A stretch of DNA of 64,000 nucleotides from Meandrina meandrites (GCA_963693305.1 OY855905.1:1316201-1380200); one strand, 5' to 3'. Positions 1 to 11,099 are shown, numbered from the stretch's first letter. The notes: generated by a model from the letters alone, not told the origin. Translations and numbers: made by a program.

Positions 1-260
1 AGGGGCTCAGAAAAATTGGGTTATTTCTGAGGGGAGCATCATTTTGGCACTTTGATCCTTTTTCTTGGGAGGGAAATTATGACTTACCTCATCAACGATG
101 GTGGGGTGAAGTGGGGGTCAATATAAAATAGAATGGCTCTAATAAACCACCGGGATTGAGGCCCAACTTTAACTTTACCCTCCCTTCTTCCACCCCCACG
201 GGCTTTAATATTTTTACTCACTGTACTTCTTTCCTTTCCATAAATAAACTTAGAGCTTAC
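1..260 (-). other. Intron of F-box gene copy A
   Basis: This is the 5' part of the intron that follows F-box exon copy A. The minus strand shows a consensus donor, AAG|GTAAGC, at 261/260. The sequence resembles the intron of copy B at about 6040-6334, sharing a run reading TTATTTCTGAGGGGAGCA. The second exon would lie before position 1 and cannot be seen. Confidence 0.6.
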
Positions 261-843
261 CTTCAGATGTAACATCTAAATCGCCACAGGTTACATGGAT
301 GCTCAGCTCGTCATCATAATTGCCAATATAATCATGAAAGTACCTAGTATTAATCACCATGTTCTTATCGCAGCTTGGCAAATGGAGAGTTACACTCTGA
401 TTTGTGGCGATACAAGTTGCTCGTGGTTCGCCCCTTTCCACATCGGTTTCTTGATTTCGTATCCACGTAAACAGTTTAGCAACTACAGGGCCGTTTTTCT
501 GCCACACATCAATCACTTTAGCAAAGGTAAGTATCCCTTTTGCTGCTGTAAGGCGCGCGGATCCTTCGAGAAGGTGGCGTAATTTGCAGTATTTTTTGTA
601 GCGATCGCCACGTTCAGCTCTGCCATTAGTATTGCTAATATGCACCAAATAACTCTTGATGTAATATTCCGCTTTTAATCGTAAAAGCTTAGAACATATT
701 GCATTCCTCGTGCTTTTGGTCACTTGCAAAAGTCTCTTGCAGGTAAAAGCGATGCTGTAAAAGGCGCGAGGATCCAAGTACGACACAATTCTGTGGAGAC
801 AGTCGTCGTTGAGACCTAACAAGGACGCCATGTTTTCCGCCAT
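261..843 (-). CDS. F-box protein copy A, first exon (partial gene)
   Basis: The first coding exon reads 194 residues from an ATG at 843 to a donor after codon phase 1 at 261. The N-terminus (about residues 6-50) is an F-box-type helix bundle with LLGLNDDCLHRIVSYL and a following TCKRLLQVTKSTRN. F-box proteins bind Skp1 in SCF ubiquitin ligases, and the rest selects substrates; that role is inferred from the family. Compared with copies B and C it lacks one Asp in the loop (YLDPRAF against YLDDPRAF), an in-frame loss of 3 nt. A 767-bp mobile element lies directly upstream of the start codon, so the original promoter has been displaced. The 3' exon is outside the window, so intactness cannot be judged. 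Confidence 0.7.
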
Positions 844-847
844 ATTA

Positions 848-1291
848 GAGGGTCGTACAGGGGTATTCTCGTGACGCGTGATTAGCTGATTTTATTTTCC
901 GTGAAACGTGAATTTTTATAAATATAAATTTATTCTTCGTGACCCGTGACCGGAAGGTTTTGCGTGACACGTGAAGAGCTTGAATTAATAACCGATATTC
1001 GTGATTTCACCATTTTATTGACTTTATTTTGCGTGATTTTGAGACGCGAGACCTCAAATGTGATCTCCGTATAATTATCGTAACGTCAAACACTCTTTGT
1101 AGAGTGAGAACAGGATAAAAGAGTAATTTTCTTTCTTATTTTCGTAATTTCTTAATCAATTTTGATTTCTTCAAACACTATTTGTAGCGTAAGAACAGGA
1201 TAAAAGAGTACTTATTGGCCGTTTTTATACTAGAGACGCGTTACCCGTCTGGACGAGCTTCGGCAAACATTTTGTAAGTCGTCCGGTTATC

Positions 1292-1322
<31 letters not shown>

Positions 1323-1614
1323 GTTACCCGTCTGGATGAGCTACTTTTGGAAATCCGTCGTTCAGGACGCATTTCCAAAAGTAGCTCGTGTAGACGGGTA
1401 ACGCGTCTTGTGCCCGTCTTTACACTAGAGACGGATAACCGGACGATTTGCAAAATGTTTGCCGAAACTCGTCCAGACGGGTAACGCGTCTCTAGTATAA
1501 AAACGGCCAATTTCGTGATTCGGGAAAATGAAATTTCAATATCCGTGATCCGCGTTTCGTTATTTTTTTTATCCGTGAATCGTGCCAGAGACTCCCCCTC
1601 CCTGTACGACCCTC
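848..1614. mobile_element. Non-autonomous element at the start codon of F-box copy A
   Basis: Copy B lacks this 767-bp block, which shows it is an insertion. Its ends are inverted copies of GAGGGTCGTACAGGG (848 onward and ending 1614), and it is flanked by direct repeats ATATTA at 842-847 and 1615-1620. The interior is rich in degenerate CGTGA motifs such as CGTGACCCGTGACC and codes for nothing. A second palindromic MITE is nested at 1215-1510. Confidence 0.75.
1215..1510. mobile_element. 296-bp near-perfect palindromic MITE
   Basis: Both ends read TTGGCCGTTTTTATACTAGA in inverted orientation, and the complementarity continues almost to the centre near 1363. The sequence is built from blocks such as GACGCGTTACCCGTCTGGAC and its complement. 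A second copy lies at 16301-16966. It has no coding capacity, and the inverted complementarity predicts one long hairpin. Confidence 0.8.
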
Positions 1615-1951
1615 ATATTAGGTGACAAGGCTGGGTTGCCCACTACCTCTCGGAACGAGTTACTTCATTGTTTCTCAAAACAATAGAAAACAGGTCATAA
1701 CATAGTGTTTACAGCGGGCGAATGAAAATAGAGGCTCCATAGAGGTAAGGCCTAGGTTCGCAGCTGTGCGTACATAATTAAAATATCCAAATTAGGTTCC
1801 GGTGCCACCACGTTTTACGGCAAACCCGGGGGGGCGGGAGAGGGGGGGGCACTCTGTATATTTTTGGGTGTGGGTGTGCCGCTGGGACTTTGAAACCCAT
1901 ACCAGACCAAGTTCAGCTGATTTTGGAACCCTAACCTAGACTAGACACCGA

Positions 1952-2126
1952 TATTTTAACGGGTTTTTGAACACTGAAGAAGGGTCATATACCCGAAACG
2001 TCTGTGTTTTCATGAACATTTTTGACACTTTCCGATATTTGACATATTTATACATTCTAGTATCGCTTATTTAACGTAACCAAGTGTCACGCATCAGCAA
2101 CGACCTTTTAGGTCTACCCGTATACT
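1952..2126 (+). mobile_element. Short retroelement fragment with hammerhead-like motif
   Basis: The 175 bp are absent from the copy B block and are flanked by 10-bp direct repeats TAGACACCGA (1942-1951 and 2127-2136), as expected for a target-primed insertion. Inside, 1974-2002 reads CTGAAGA, then AGGGT/ACCC arms around a CATAT loop, then GAAAC. This resembles the core of hammerhead ribozymes described in Penelope-like elements, but one extra A lies between the core and stem II and the other stems were not verified. Family assignment is tentative. Confidence 0.45.
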
Positions 2127-2418
2127 TAGACACCGAAAATCCCTACCCCATCCCAGACTTGCTCTTTTTTTAACTGCACCACTACTAGTGCTTTAAATGT
2201 AATACCATCTGTCAACAACGTTGCTGCCATGATTTTATTTACGTTTAGGAAAGCCTCTTTCTCTTCCGAGTTTTCTTTTCCTATTCTTCTTCATACCACT
2301 GATCGGTTTCCCGGCAAATGATACCCTATTCTAGACCAAAACTCTCTGATTTCTATAACCTATGCCAGACTAAACTGCTTGAAAACCATACCCTTCACAG
2401 TGGCACATAACTAGAGTG

Positions 2419-2437
2419 CCCCCCCCCCCCCCCCCCC
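2419..2437. repeat. Poly-C tract (19 C)
   Basis: An uninterrupted run of 19 C lies in the duplicated upstream block. The same place in the copy B block (about 7555-7573) also carries a poly-C run. Confidence 0.9.
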
Positions 2438-2461
2438 ACTCCCCGGGCGGCAAACACCGGC

Positions 2462-2533
2462 TTGTCGCGTGCGAAAGAAAGTAATTTCTTTCGCACGCGA
2501 CAAATTTTCAACAGAAATTTCTGTTGAAAATTT
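2462..2533. repeat. Two abutting perfect palindromes
   Basis: The first hairpin has 19-bp arms, TTGTCGCGTGCGAAAGAAA (2462-2480) and its complement (2485-2503), around a GTAA loop. The second, at 2502-2533, is a 32-bp perfect palindrome centred on GAAATTTC. Copy B keeps only a decayed trace near 7580. Confidence 0.85.
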
Positions 2534-2904
2534 GAAACAATTCATACATTGACGTTATCATTAAATTACCATAAGTTCCTCCTTGCCCCCAGAAAGAATA
2601 AGCCCCCAATTTAGAGGCAAAAATCATTTTGAAAATACCGGGATACCCTTCTAAATAAAGCTTATCTCACGATTAAATTTGCAGGTGTTTAAGAGGCGGT
2701 CTACCGTCGTCTGTTAAGACTTCATTTAGTTTGTTTAAAAAACTGTTTTGTTGTTAATAAAAACAATACTCATCAACAGCTTGCTTTTTGATGCCCAGAA
2801 TGCTGGAAATCCCCCTTCCGAGCTTCTAGATTTCAAATTTTTCTGGGGGAGCATCCACCCAGACCCCCCCCCCCCCCCCCCCCCAAAGGGGATAGGGGCT
2901 TCAT

Positions 2905-3210
2905 GGAGACAGACTAACTTCTGAGTTAGAATTACAAGTTGGATTTTCAAGTCCATAAGCAGCACTATTTTATTGAATAACTATGGCCTTAAGTCAGACA
3001 TCTGGTGAATGCTTTGCTGTAACAAATCTGAAACAGGAAACTTTGTATGTTTGTGCAAGTGCAAATGAACGATAAGCTTGAGGCCTTTGAGTCACAACAT
3101 CTTTTTAGAAAGATTTTATTCTTCTGACTTTCTTGTTTTCTTGGGTCTACAGAAAACCACACTGTACTTACATGTGAAAACCCAACCATTACAACCCCTA
3201 GTTTAATCTT
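2905..3210. repeat. Dispersed block shared with 19674-19990
   Basis: Over about 300 bp this matches 19674-19990 closely; both begin AGACAGACTAACTTCTGAGT and include ATTGAATAACTATGGCC. Both copies lie downstream of an F-box second exon, so the block could be 3' untranslated sequence of that family. The minus-strand open frame of 66 codons is not recognisable. Confidence 0.55.
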
Positions 3211-4837
3211 TGGTTTGTTAGAAAAACGTGATCTATGCAGAACAGATAATGTCCGTACATTCTGCTACTTTTTAGGCGAAAGGTACCCTGTGAACTGGTG
3301 GGGCGTGGGGGGGGGGGGGGGGGGGGTTATTTACTAAGTTAAAGATTCACCACCTCAGATGGCCAGTCTCCATCTTTTATTTCTTCAGTGTACCTTAAAC
3401 TAAATGATGTACTGTACAGTTTAGAGTGTTTCTTTCATAAATACAGCATTTTAAATATCATTATTGCTGGAAAAATTAAACCACTACAACTTAAGTTCCT
3501 TTGCGTGTTTCCTTTTAAAATGTGTAACAGCATACATGGTACTATTCCATTAAGTTTCCTTTTTGATGCCTTACACTACATAAAAAAATTCCAGGTACTT
3601 TTTAAGGTTGGCACACAGGAAGGGGGGGAGGGTCCCAGCAACTACCGCCTATGACAATTCTGACTGCCGACCATCATTTTGAGGCCTGGGCAAAATACAA
3701 CAAAAGGAATTACATATTATCCCAGTGACTTGTTGCAGGGACTAAATCCCTCCCACGTGCCTTCTGACCTTTATCAACTTATCTAACTAACAAATGTTCT
3801 AGGAAAAATTAAAAATAATTGTAACTAGGTTAAGATAAATTTAATCATTACAAGAGCAGCCTGGAAATCGTCTTCTCAAACTCATTAATAATTCATCAAA
3901 TTAAAACAAAGAAAATCATTACCATGTGATCTTAATAAGCATAGATTTACAAATTTATGTCTGCATTTTTGTTAAGTTTTAGCTTTGATTGAGAAGATAT
4001 TTTAACACTCCAGATGTTTCATCACATTTCCGACATTATTAAAGTCGTAAGAAAAAATTCTGGTTATAAGTCCTAGTTACAAACAATACTAATACTTATA
4101 CTAATACCAATACTAATACTAATACCAATACTAATGAGTCTGGAAACTTGAGACCTCTATACAGAAAGGAGCACATTGGGTCCTTAAAAGGGATTCTCTC
4201 TTTCCAGCCCCTTACAAGGGCTGGGGTATCAACATGTGACCACGATGACAAATTATTGTGTTAAAAAAAATGAATTTAAATTTTACTTAAGAGTCCAGAA
4301 ATTTTATTATTTGCAGAAGGCAAGCAATTCATATAGTTACCCTGATATTCAGTTGTTTGCAGAGAACATATAAGAAATGTACAGAATCTTATAATGCACT
4401 GCTACATAATTGTTTGGTTTGGCAATTGCAGCATCAGCGATCTTTTTAAAACTAACTGACTGTTCCTAAAGGAAACAGTAAGGTCTCAGGAAACAAAACT
4501 TAGTGTTTCCTTTTAGGGCAGTCATTATGTGCTTAATTAAAGTGCATACCATCTACAGATCTTTATTAGGGACACAAGGTTGCAGCACTGTATTTTGTCC
4601 TGGAAGCTAATTAAGGAATAAAGCTGGTTTAATTTCTCGAATATACAAGGGAAATAAATGTTAATTTAAAAAATGAGAGTTTCAAAAATTGAGGGGTAAA
4701 ACTGCAGTGTTGAAATAAGTGATGCACATCTAAGGAAATGGCTTTTGTTTTGAGTCACTAGGAGGCTGGAGAATTGAGGATTCAAGAAATCAGGACTCCA
4801 CTGCATTTTCAGGCATATATGGACTTGATCCACATGG
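3211..4837. other. Non-coding DNA downstream of F-box copy B
   Basis: I see no supported gene. There is a poly-G tract near 3309-3326 and an imperfect ACTAAT/ACCAAT microsatellite at about 4088-4135. The remainder is AT-rich and may hold the 3' untranslated region of copy B. Confidence 0.5.
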
Positions 4838-5814
4838 TTAGGGTTCACTGTCTTCTGATGATGAAGTTTCTTCATCTGACTCCATGTTAAGTAGCTCATC
4901 TCCACCTCTTCTTAAGAAAGTTTCTTCAGCCTCAGAAAACTGCAAGGCTTGTAAGAAGTAAGTAGCTGTGAACATATTGTCAATCTTTGGGATCTTCCCA
5001 CCTTGCATCTTAGCATTGATACCTTGCTGAAGAAGCTCTGTCACTGGGCTTAGCTCTTCAATTGGTAAAGGTCTTTTTTTCTCTCTGTAATTCAAGTATC
5101 CTGTATCTAACTTTAACACTTTACCATCTGGTAGGGTGAACTCAAGTTCCAACCGATCCCAGGATGGATAACTAGCACCGTCACCATGCATACCACCCCA
5201 AAGTTTAATGACCTTGCTCCCCAAGCACCTGAAAGACACTCTGCTGTCCACAAACTTGTCGGAAATTGAACCAGGGTTGTAATTGCTTTCATCCAATGAT
5301 GTTCGTAGAACTAAGTCAAGCAAAAGTAGTTTGGGCAATTTTTGCAGTTCATAGTCTGATGCAATTCGAAAAAAGCTGCCAGCATCTTCTTCTAATCTTT
5401 CAAGGAACTTGGTTTCTGATCTCTGAGACAGTAGATTAACAGTCTCTTTGATCATCTTGGAGTACTTTGAGTCTTCTTCATCATCATTCTTCCATTCAGA
5501 AACAAGGTCTTGATTTTTGCCAGCTTCATGTTGAAGATTCTGCTGAAACAGATCTATAGCTGACTGAACAGAGCCAAGGGTAGGTTTTTCATTTCGACCA
5601 GCATCTTTAAAACTAAGTCTGTGTTCTTCCAGCAGGTTATTACTGCCTGGAAAAAAGAAGCACAGCCAGACAAAGAAAATATCTGTTATTGGCGGGGTGG
5701 TGTCACCAAGCTCTTTCTGTAAAAGTTGTATCACTGGTTTCATTGGCCTCGCAGCAGCGGCAACTTCCTCCTCTCCCCAGTACAAGTAATCTTCAGGACA
5801 ATAGCGGGTAAAAC
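4838..5814 (-). CDS. F-box protein copy B, second (terminal) exon
   Basis: The acceptor TTTGTAG|GTTTT at 5815/5814 joins in phase to exon 1 at 6335 and gives ...SEGFTRYCPEDYLYW. The exon encodes about 325 residues and ends at a TAA at 4838. The joined product would be 520 residues with the first exon. I do not recognise this C-terminal part; it has a hydrophobic stretch (FFVWLCFFFPG), a charged helical middle rich in Glu/Asp/Lys, a globular part with WGGMHGDGASYPSW, and an acidic serine tail (ESDEETSSSEDSEP). As the non-F-box part it is likely the substrate-binding region. The frame is fully open, making copy B the best candidate for a working gene here. Confidence 0.7.
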
Positions 5815-6334
5815 CTACAAATGAATATAAACAATAAACATTAATCATCCTAAAAGGCCCAAAACAACAATATTGCAGAGGAATATAAATTAATTTTAAA
5901 TATCTATCAGTCAGTAGCACAGTCAAGCTACTTAAGGTAAAACAGTATTAGTGATGCAATTCTTTGAGGGAGTCACTTCATCACATTCTTTGATATTTCG
6001 AATAAATTCCTAAGGGGATAGGGGAAAAGTTAGCATTTTTTCTGAAGGGGCTCAGGAAAAATTGAGTTATTTCTGAGGGGAGCACCCATTTGGTACTTTG
6101 ATCTTTTCTTAGGGAGGGGGGATTTTGACTTGACTCAGTGGGGGGGGGGGGGGGGGGGGGTTGGGTCAATATAAAATGGCATTTGTGAACCGCTAGGCTC
6201 GAGGCCCAACTTTAACTTTACCATCCCTTCCTCCCTCCCCCTTTCCTTCCTCCCTCCCTCCCTCCATCACCATTGTCTTCAGATTTTTTACTCACTGCAC
6301 TTCTTTCCTTTTCATAAATAAACTTAGAGCTTAC
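5815..6334 (-). other. Intron of F-box copy B
   Basis: It is bounded by GTAAGC at 6334 and TTTGTAG at 5815 on the minus strand. It includes a poly-G tract at about 6140-6161 and a CCTTCCTCCCTCC-type microsatellite near 6222-6264. Confidence 0.65.
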
Positions 6335-6920
6335 CTTCAGATGTAACATCTAAATCGCCACAGGTTACATGGATTCTCAGCTCGTCATCATAATTGCCAA
6401 TATAATCATGAAAGTACCTAGTATTAATCACCATGTTCTTATCGCAGCTTGGCAAATGGAGAGTTACACTCTGATTTGTGGTGATACAAGTTGCTCGCGG
6501 TTCGCCCCTTTCCACATCGGTTTCTTGATTTCTAATCCACGTAAACAGTTTAGCAACTACAGGGCCGTTTTTCTGCCACACATCAATCACTTTAGCATAG
6601 CTAAATAGCCCTTTTGCTGCTGTAAGGCGCGCGGAAGCTTCAAGAAGATCGCGTAATTTACAGTATTTGTCGTAGTGATTGCTGCGGCCAGCTCTGCCAT
6701 TGGTATTGCTAATATGCACCAAGTAAATCTTGATGTAATATTCCGATTTTGATCGTAAAATCTTAGAATGCATTGCATTCCTCGTGCTTTTGGTCACTTG
6801 CAAAAGTCTCTTGCAGGTAAGAGAAATGCTGTAAAAGGCACGAGGATCGTCCAAATACGACACGATTCTATGCAGACAGTCATCGTTGAGACCTAACAAG
6901 GACGACGTGTTTTCCGCCAT
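6335..6920 (-). CDS. F-box protein copy B, first exon
   Basis: The exon encodes an F-box N-terminus (SLLGLNDDCLHRIVSYLDD and TCKRLLQVTKS) followed by a region with WQKNGPVVAKLFTWIRNQE, also present in copies A and C. I chose the ATG at 6920 (MAENTSSLL) because copy A starts at the equivalent codon; an in-frame ATG 39 nt upstream at 6959 is possible. It splices in phase 1 to 5814. The encoded role is probably substrate recruitment to an SCF ubiquitin ligase. Confidence 0.75.
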
Positions 6921-6937
6921 ATTGGGTGCTGTCTTCG

Positions 6938-7840
6938 ACAACAAGGCTGGGTTGCCCACTACCTCTCGGAACGGGTTACTTCATTGTTTCTCAAAACAAT
7001 AGATAACAGGTCATAACATAGTGTTTACAGCGGACGAATGAAAATAGAGGCTCCAGAGAGGTGAGGTCTTGGCTCGCAGCTGTGCGTACATAATTAAAAT
7101 ATGCAAATTAGTTGTCGGTGTCACCACGTTTTACGGCAAACCCCAGGGGGCGGGGGAGGGTACTCTGTATATTTTTGGGTGGTGTGCCGCTTGGACTCTG
7201 AAACCCTTACCCCAGTACCAGGCCAAGTTCAGCTGATTTTGGAGCCCTATCCTAGACTAGACAACGAAAATATTAATCCCTACCCATCCCAGACTTGCTC
7301 TTTTTAGAACTGCACCATTACTAGTGCTTTTAATGTAATACCATCTGTCAACAACGTTGGTGACATGATTTTATTTACGTTTAGGAAAGCCTCTTTCTCT
7401 TCCGAGTTTCTTTACCTATTCTGCTTCATACCATTGATGAGTTTCCCGGCAAATGATACCCTATTCTAGACCAAAACTCTCTGATTTCTATAACCTATGC
7501 CAGACTAAACTGCCTGAAAACCATACCCTTCACAGTGGCACATATATGGGAGTGCCCCCCCCCCCCCCCCCCCGGCGGCAAACATCGGCTTGCGAAAAAA
7601 AATTATGTTGAAAATTTGAAATAATTCATACATTCACGATATCATAAAATTCCCATGAGTTCCTCCTTGCCCCCAAAAAGAATACGCCCCCAAATTTAGA
7701 GGCAAAAATCATTTTGAAAATACCGGGATACCCTTCTAAATAATCTCGCGATTAAATTTGCAGGGGTTTAAAAGCTGGTTACCGGCGGTCTACTCCTGTC
7801 TGTTAAGATTTCAGTTAGTTTGTTTAAAAACTGTTTTGTT
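6938..7840. repeat. F-box gene upstream block, copy B
   Basis: This is the counterpart of 1621-2760, without the Penelope-like insertion and with the inner palindromes eroded. It contains a poly-C tract at about 7555-7573. Its end next to the first exon is the likely promoter region of copy B. No gene is supported. Confidence 0.55.
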
Positions 7841-7848
7841 GCCAACGA

Positions 7849-7960
7849 GACAGGCGAGCGAAAACGCGAGCCTGTCTCGGCGGCAGGATATAGAGCCGTG
7901 CGTAGTTCGAGGGCTATGCAGAAAAAATCTCAGATCTTTCAGGTCGATTTTCGAGTAATC
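7849..7960. repeat. Hairpin-capped repeat end, copy 1
   Basis: A hairpin with arms GAGACAGGC and GCCTGTCTC is followed by GGCGGCAGGATATAGAGCCG and then GAAAAAATCTCA. The same order of hairpin and motif, with a different hairpin sequence, occurs at 28097-28200. It is probably one end of a transposon family. Confidence 0.5.
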
Positions 7961-8060
7961 CGGTTCCGTCAGTGATATTTTTTTGACCATATTAGGATGT
8001 AGCCGGAAGTTGTCGAAAAATACGCACGAACCAATCAGAACCCTGTTTTCTGTAATTCGT

Positions 8061-8840
8061 GAGTGTTGTTTATTTGCTTCAGGTAACGCTCAGGATTTGT
8101 TCGCCATCAGTTCGCCGAATTATTTCGGTAAGTAATTTACCTACAATTCTGCTCCTCGAGACGTATATATCTTGGATTTGTTGTGATTGTATCGTACAAT
8201 TGTTAAAGCTGAACAAGACCTGGGTTGTTTTCTGGAATGAATTCGAGTGTTGTTTATTTGATTCAGGGTAAAGCTCAGGATTTGTTCGCCATCCGTTCGT
8301 CGAATTATTTCGAAGATATTTGTTCAGCTCTCCTGAATGTGGAACCTCATCCTATTATTATTTTGGTAAGTACTTATTAAATAAGTAATTTCCCTACAAT
8401 TCTGCTTTTTGAAGCGTTTACATCTTGGATTTGTTGTGGTTGTATCGTACAATTGTTAAAGCTGAACAAGATCCGTGTTGTTTTCTGAAATGAATTCGAG
8501 TGCTGTTTATGACTTATTTGATTTAGGATAACGCTCAGGAATTGTTCGCCATCAGTTCCTGTTCGACGAATTATTTCGGTAAGTAATTGGCCTACAATTC
8601 TGCTCCTTGAGGCGTATACATCTTGGATTTGTTGTGGTTGTATCATACAATTGTTAAAGCTGAACAAGAACCGAGTTATTTTCTGGAATGAATTCGAGTG
8701 TCGTTTATTTGATTCAGGATGAACGCTCAGGATTCGTTCGCCATCCGTTCGTCGAATTATTTCGATAAGTAGTTTTTCTGACATTCTACTTTTTGAGGTG
8801 ATACAACTTGGATTTGTTGCGATTGAATCGCTTTTTGAAA
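8061..8840. repeat. Four-copy tandem repeat, unit about 150-255 bp
   Basis: Units begin near 8061, 8241, 8498 and 8691. Each carries GAGTGTTGTTTATTTG, then GCTCAGGATTTGTTCGCCAT, a splice-donor-like GGTAAGTAATT in the first three units, and ATCTTGGATTTGTTGTG. The second unit holds about 64 extra bases. The open minus-strand frame of 156 codons is a by-product of the repeat. Confidence 0.7.
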
Positions 8841-9196
8841 ACCTCATTCAAGTGTTTATTCGAGCAAAAGCACTCTTTGCTGGTAAATTTCAACTGACGT
8901 GTTGATAGAGCCAAAGAAGCCACTGAGCAAAGTTCTTAAAATTAAAAGAAACTTCAAACAAACAAATACCATAAATCACTTAAAAACCTACCGCGAATCA
9001 CCGAATTCATTCCAAATAATCCTTTAAAAACACGTTCAAATTAAACAAAAAACATTGATAATCTTCGTCATATTACATGTAAGATTGTTTTACACTGAGC
9101 TCTGCTAAACACTTTCGTCTCCGCGTTAAATCGAAGTTACATGCACCTCATTGATCCTTTAGTAACTAATTTGCCTAGAAGAAACCGTTTCACATT

Positions 9197-9526
9197 ATGG
9201 CCATAATGTATTACGTTGTATTTTTGCTGTTATCGTTGATATTTCATGGCCATGCCAGAGCGAACAGTGCGATGTTTAGTAACACAGTAGCATCAAAACA
9301 GTACTTTTGTAGTTTTCGGTATAGCGTTCACATTCCTAAGTACACTGGAAAATATTTGTTTCGAAGGATTTCTCGTGCTTCAAATGGAAGCTATAATCCT
9401 CTTATTATTACAAATAAACAAGGACACATAAAACATGGAAATCCATTTTATTTTTTTCAAAAGTGTACAGTCACAGTAGACATCAAATTCTTAAACACCA
9501 TTGTCAAGCTGTGCTGTCCACACTGA
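9197..9526 (+). CDS. Hypothetical secreted-type small ORF
   Basis: The 109-residue ORF begins with a hydrophobic signal-like stretch (YYVVFLLLSLIFHG, about residues 5-18) and then a basic, Tyr/Lys-rich chain with a few cysteines. I recognise no family. It lies about 220 bases before the first exon of the two-exon gene at 9752, so it may be chance or part of an upstream transcript. Confidence 0.25.
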   Translation: MAIMYYVVFLLLSLIFHGHARANSAMFSNTVASKQYFCSFRYSVHIPKYTGKYLFRRISRASNGSYNPLIITNKQGHIKHGNPFYFFQKCTVTVDIKFLNTIVKLCCPH

Positions 9527-9751
9527 CTTAGTTAATACTCGAAAACATTTTACGAACCATTGCTTGGACTATCCAGGAAAGTATTCAAGTACTGTAGGCT
9601 GCTTCCTTTATCGTGGTATCATATCTTATGCTATTCCATTTCTCATGTGCAACACATTTTCTGTCATATCTGTTTCAGAACTTGTGTAATTGAAAACATG
9701 TGAGAACTTCCAGATGCAAAACACCCTATAAAGGAAACTAAAGCAGCTGCT

Positions 9752-10254
9752 ATGGAAAGAAACGCACCCAAGGAGACAAAAGGTAAGAACACTCCCTTTT
9801 CTGCTGGGTGGAAAGCATCTTTAAACCCCATTTCCTTTTTATAGCCCAGTGTTACGTTTCTTTTTAATTTTTTTTACTCTTGTTTCCTAGAAAAAAAGCA
9901 TGGCTATATTCACAATCTCAGTCCAATCAAAACAGCCAAAAAAAAAAACAAGCAAAGCATCAGTGATACAACTTCCAACTGCAAACTCCTTCAAGCAAAG
10001 TTAGAAGTCGTTGGATTCAACACCTCTATATATCTCCGTATACAACTCTACCAGGATTCCGAAATACCAGTTCTTTTAAAAGATGTCATCGTCAAAGAGA
10101 ATGAAAGTGACTGGCTCTTTAACCAACAGTCAACAGCATATCCCTGTGCAAATTCTGACATTTCATTTCTGTATGAAGAACAAGTAAAACCTGAAACAAT
10201 AGTACAGATGCTACTATTGGACAGGTCTCAACAATTAAAGCAAATCAAAGGGTG
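9752..10254 (+). CDS. Two-exon host gene, OB-fold-like small protein
   Basis: Exon 1 (9752-9781) reads MERNAPKETK and ends AAAAG|GTAAGA; exon 2 begins after TTTCCTAG at 9891 and stays open to a TGA at 10252-10254. The joined product is about 131 residues. It contains HGYIHNLSPIKTAKKKNK near the start, a motif I associate with OB-fold-like repeats in cnidarian predicted proteins, though this is recollection and not a search. The C-terminus is acidic and helical (EEQVKPETIVQMLLLD). The matching phases of donor and acceptor support a real gene. A typical polyadenylation signal AATAAA lies at about 10346. Confidence 0.5.
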
Positions 10255-11099
10255 AACGTGTCTGGAACATTGTCTTTGGGAGACAAGAAACCTCAAAAAT
10301 GCAAAATCAAAGTGTTCAGCGTTTTGTTCACTCAATTAGTTAAAAAATAAACAATGTTGTGTTCAATTACAACAAAATTGGAAACCTGTTATGCTAGAAG
10401 TATCCCAAATAAATACTACAAAATTCAGTGAACTCTTGCTTACTAATTCTGTTCACTCGTTGGCACTTACCGATAGGTACAACTAGTTGTTAATAAAAAC
10501 ACCACTCATAAACAGCAATGGGTTTTGATGCCCCGATTTCCAATTTTTCGGCGGGAGCATGCCCCCTGCCCCCCCCCCCCCCCACTCCCAGTGGATAGGG
10601 GCTTCATGGCCCCTTTTGTGGTCACAGCAGTCCATTCCTCGCTTGGCAGCTGCTTATATCAAACGTTACTGAAACCCCTGTATCTGTAATCCTCAAGACC
10701 CATTTAATCAAAGGCCCTTTGGGCTGTCTCGTGTCTCTTTTCAATATTTTTGTGTAATTTGTGATTTCAGTGTTAAAACGTTAAACCACAAGGTATAGCC
10801 TCGCTTTGGTGCTAAGTTTGTTTTCGTTCTATAATTTTATAAAATGACTGTTCTTTTATAATTCTTTTTGATGTATTGATGTCTTATTTCTTTTGTTTTT
10901 GTAAAGTTCTCAGGCTCATAGGCTAGTTTCTACCAGGTAGTTTTGTTTCGTCTTAAACTCAACCTGACAGTTGCAATATTCGCCAAGGGTGCAGAGGATT
11001 ACAAAGAAGGTGCATTCCAAATTAGGAAAAAATAGCTGCCCCCTTTCTTTGTCCGTGGTATATGCTTAAGGGTAAGATCAATGTAAGATATTGACTTTG
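10255..11099. other. Non-coding DNA
   Basis: It contains a stretch at about 10490-10610 similar to 2752-2905 (a GTTAATAAAAACA run, a poly-C tract, then GGGGCTTCATGG), so it is another copy of a repeat that flanks the F-box genes. I see no gene. Confidence 0.45.

Larger units (their letters stand above)
1621..2760. repeat. F-box gene upstream block, copy A
   Basis: The block starts with ACAAGGCTGGGTTGCCCACT and aligns by eye with about 6941-7840 upstream of copy B, including a shared poly-C tract and the run TAGACCAAAACTCTCTGAT. It is part of the segmental duplication that carries the F-box genes. I see no supported gene. A related stretch with CCCACTACCTCTCGG occurs at 35548-35690. Confidence 0.6.

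Noticed and set aside
295..582. Plus-strand ORFs opposite the F-box exons (also 6369-6608 and 22568-22879)
   Set aside because: They recur only because the F-box exons are paralogous; they lack any protein features and lie fully antisense to spliced coding exons.
4838..5926. Single-exon gene starting at 5926
   Set aside because: The first 37 codons lie upstream of a clear splice acceptor and lack any match in copy C, so the exon starts at 5814.
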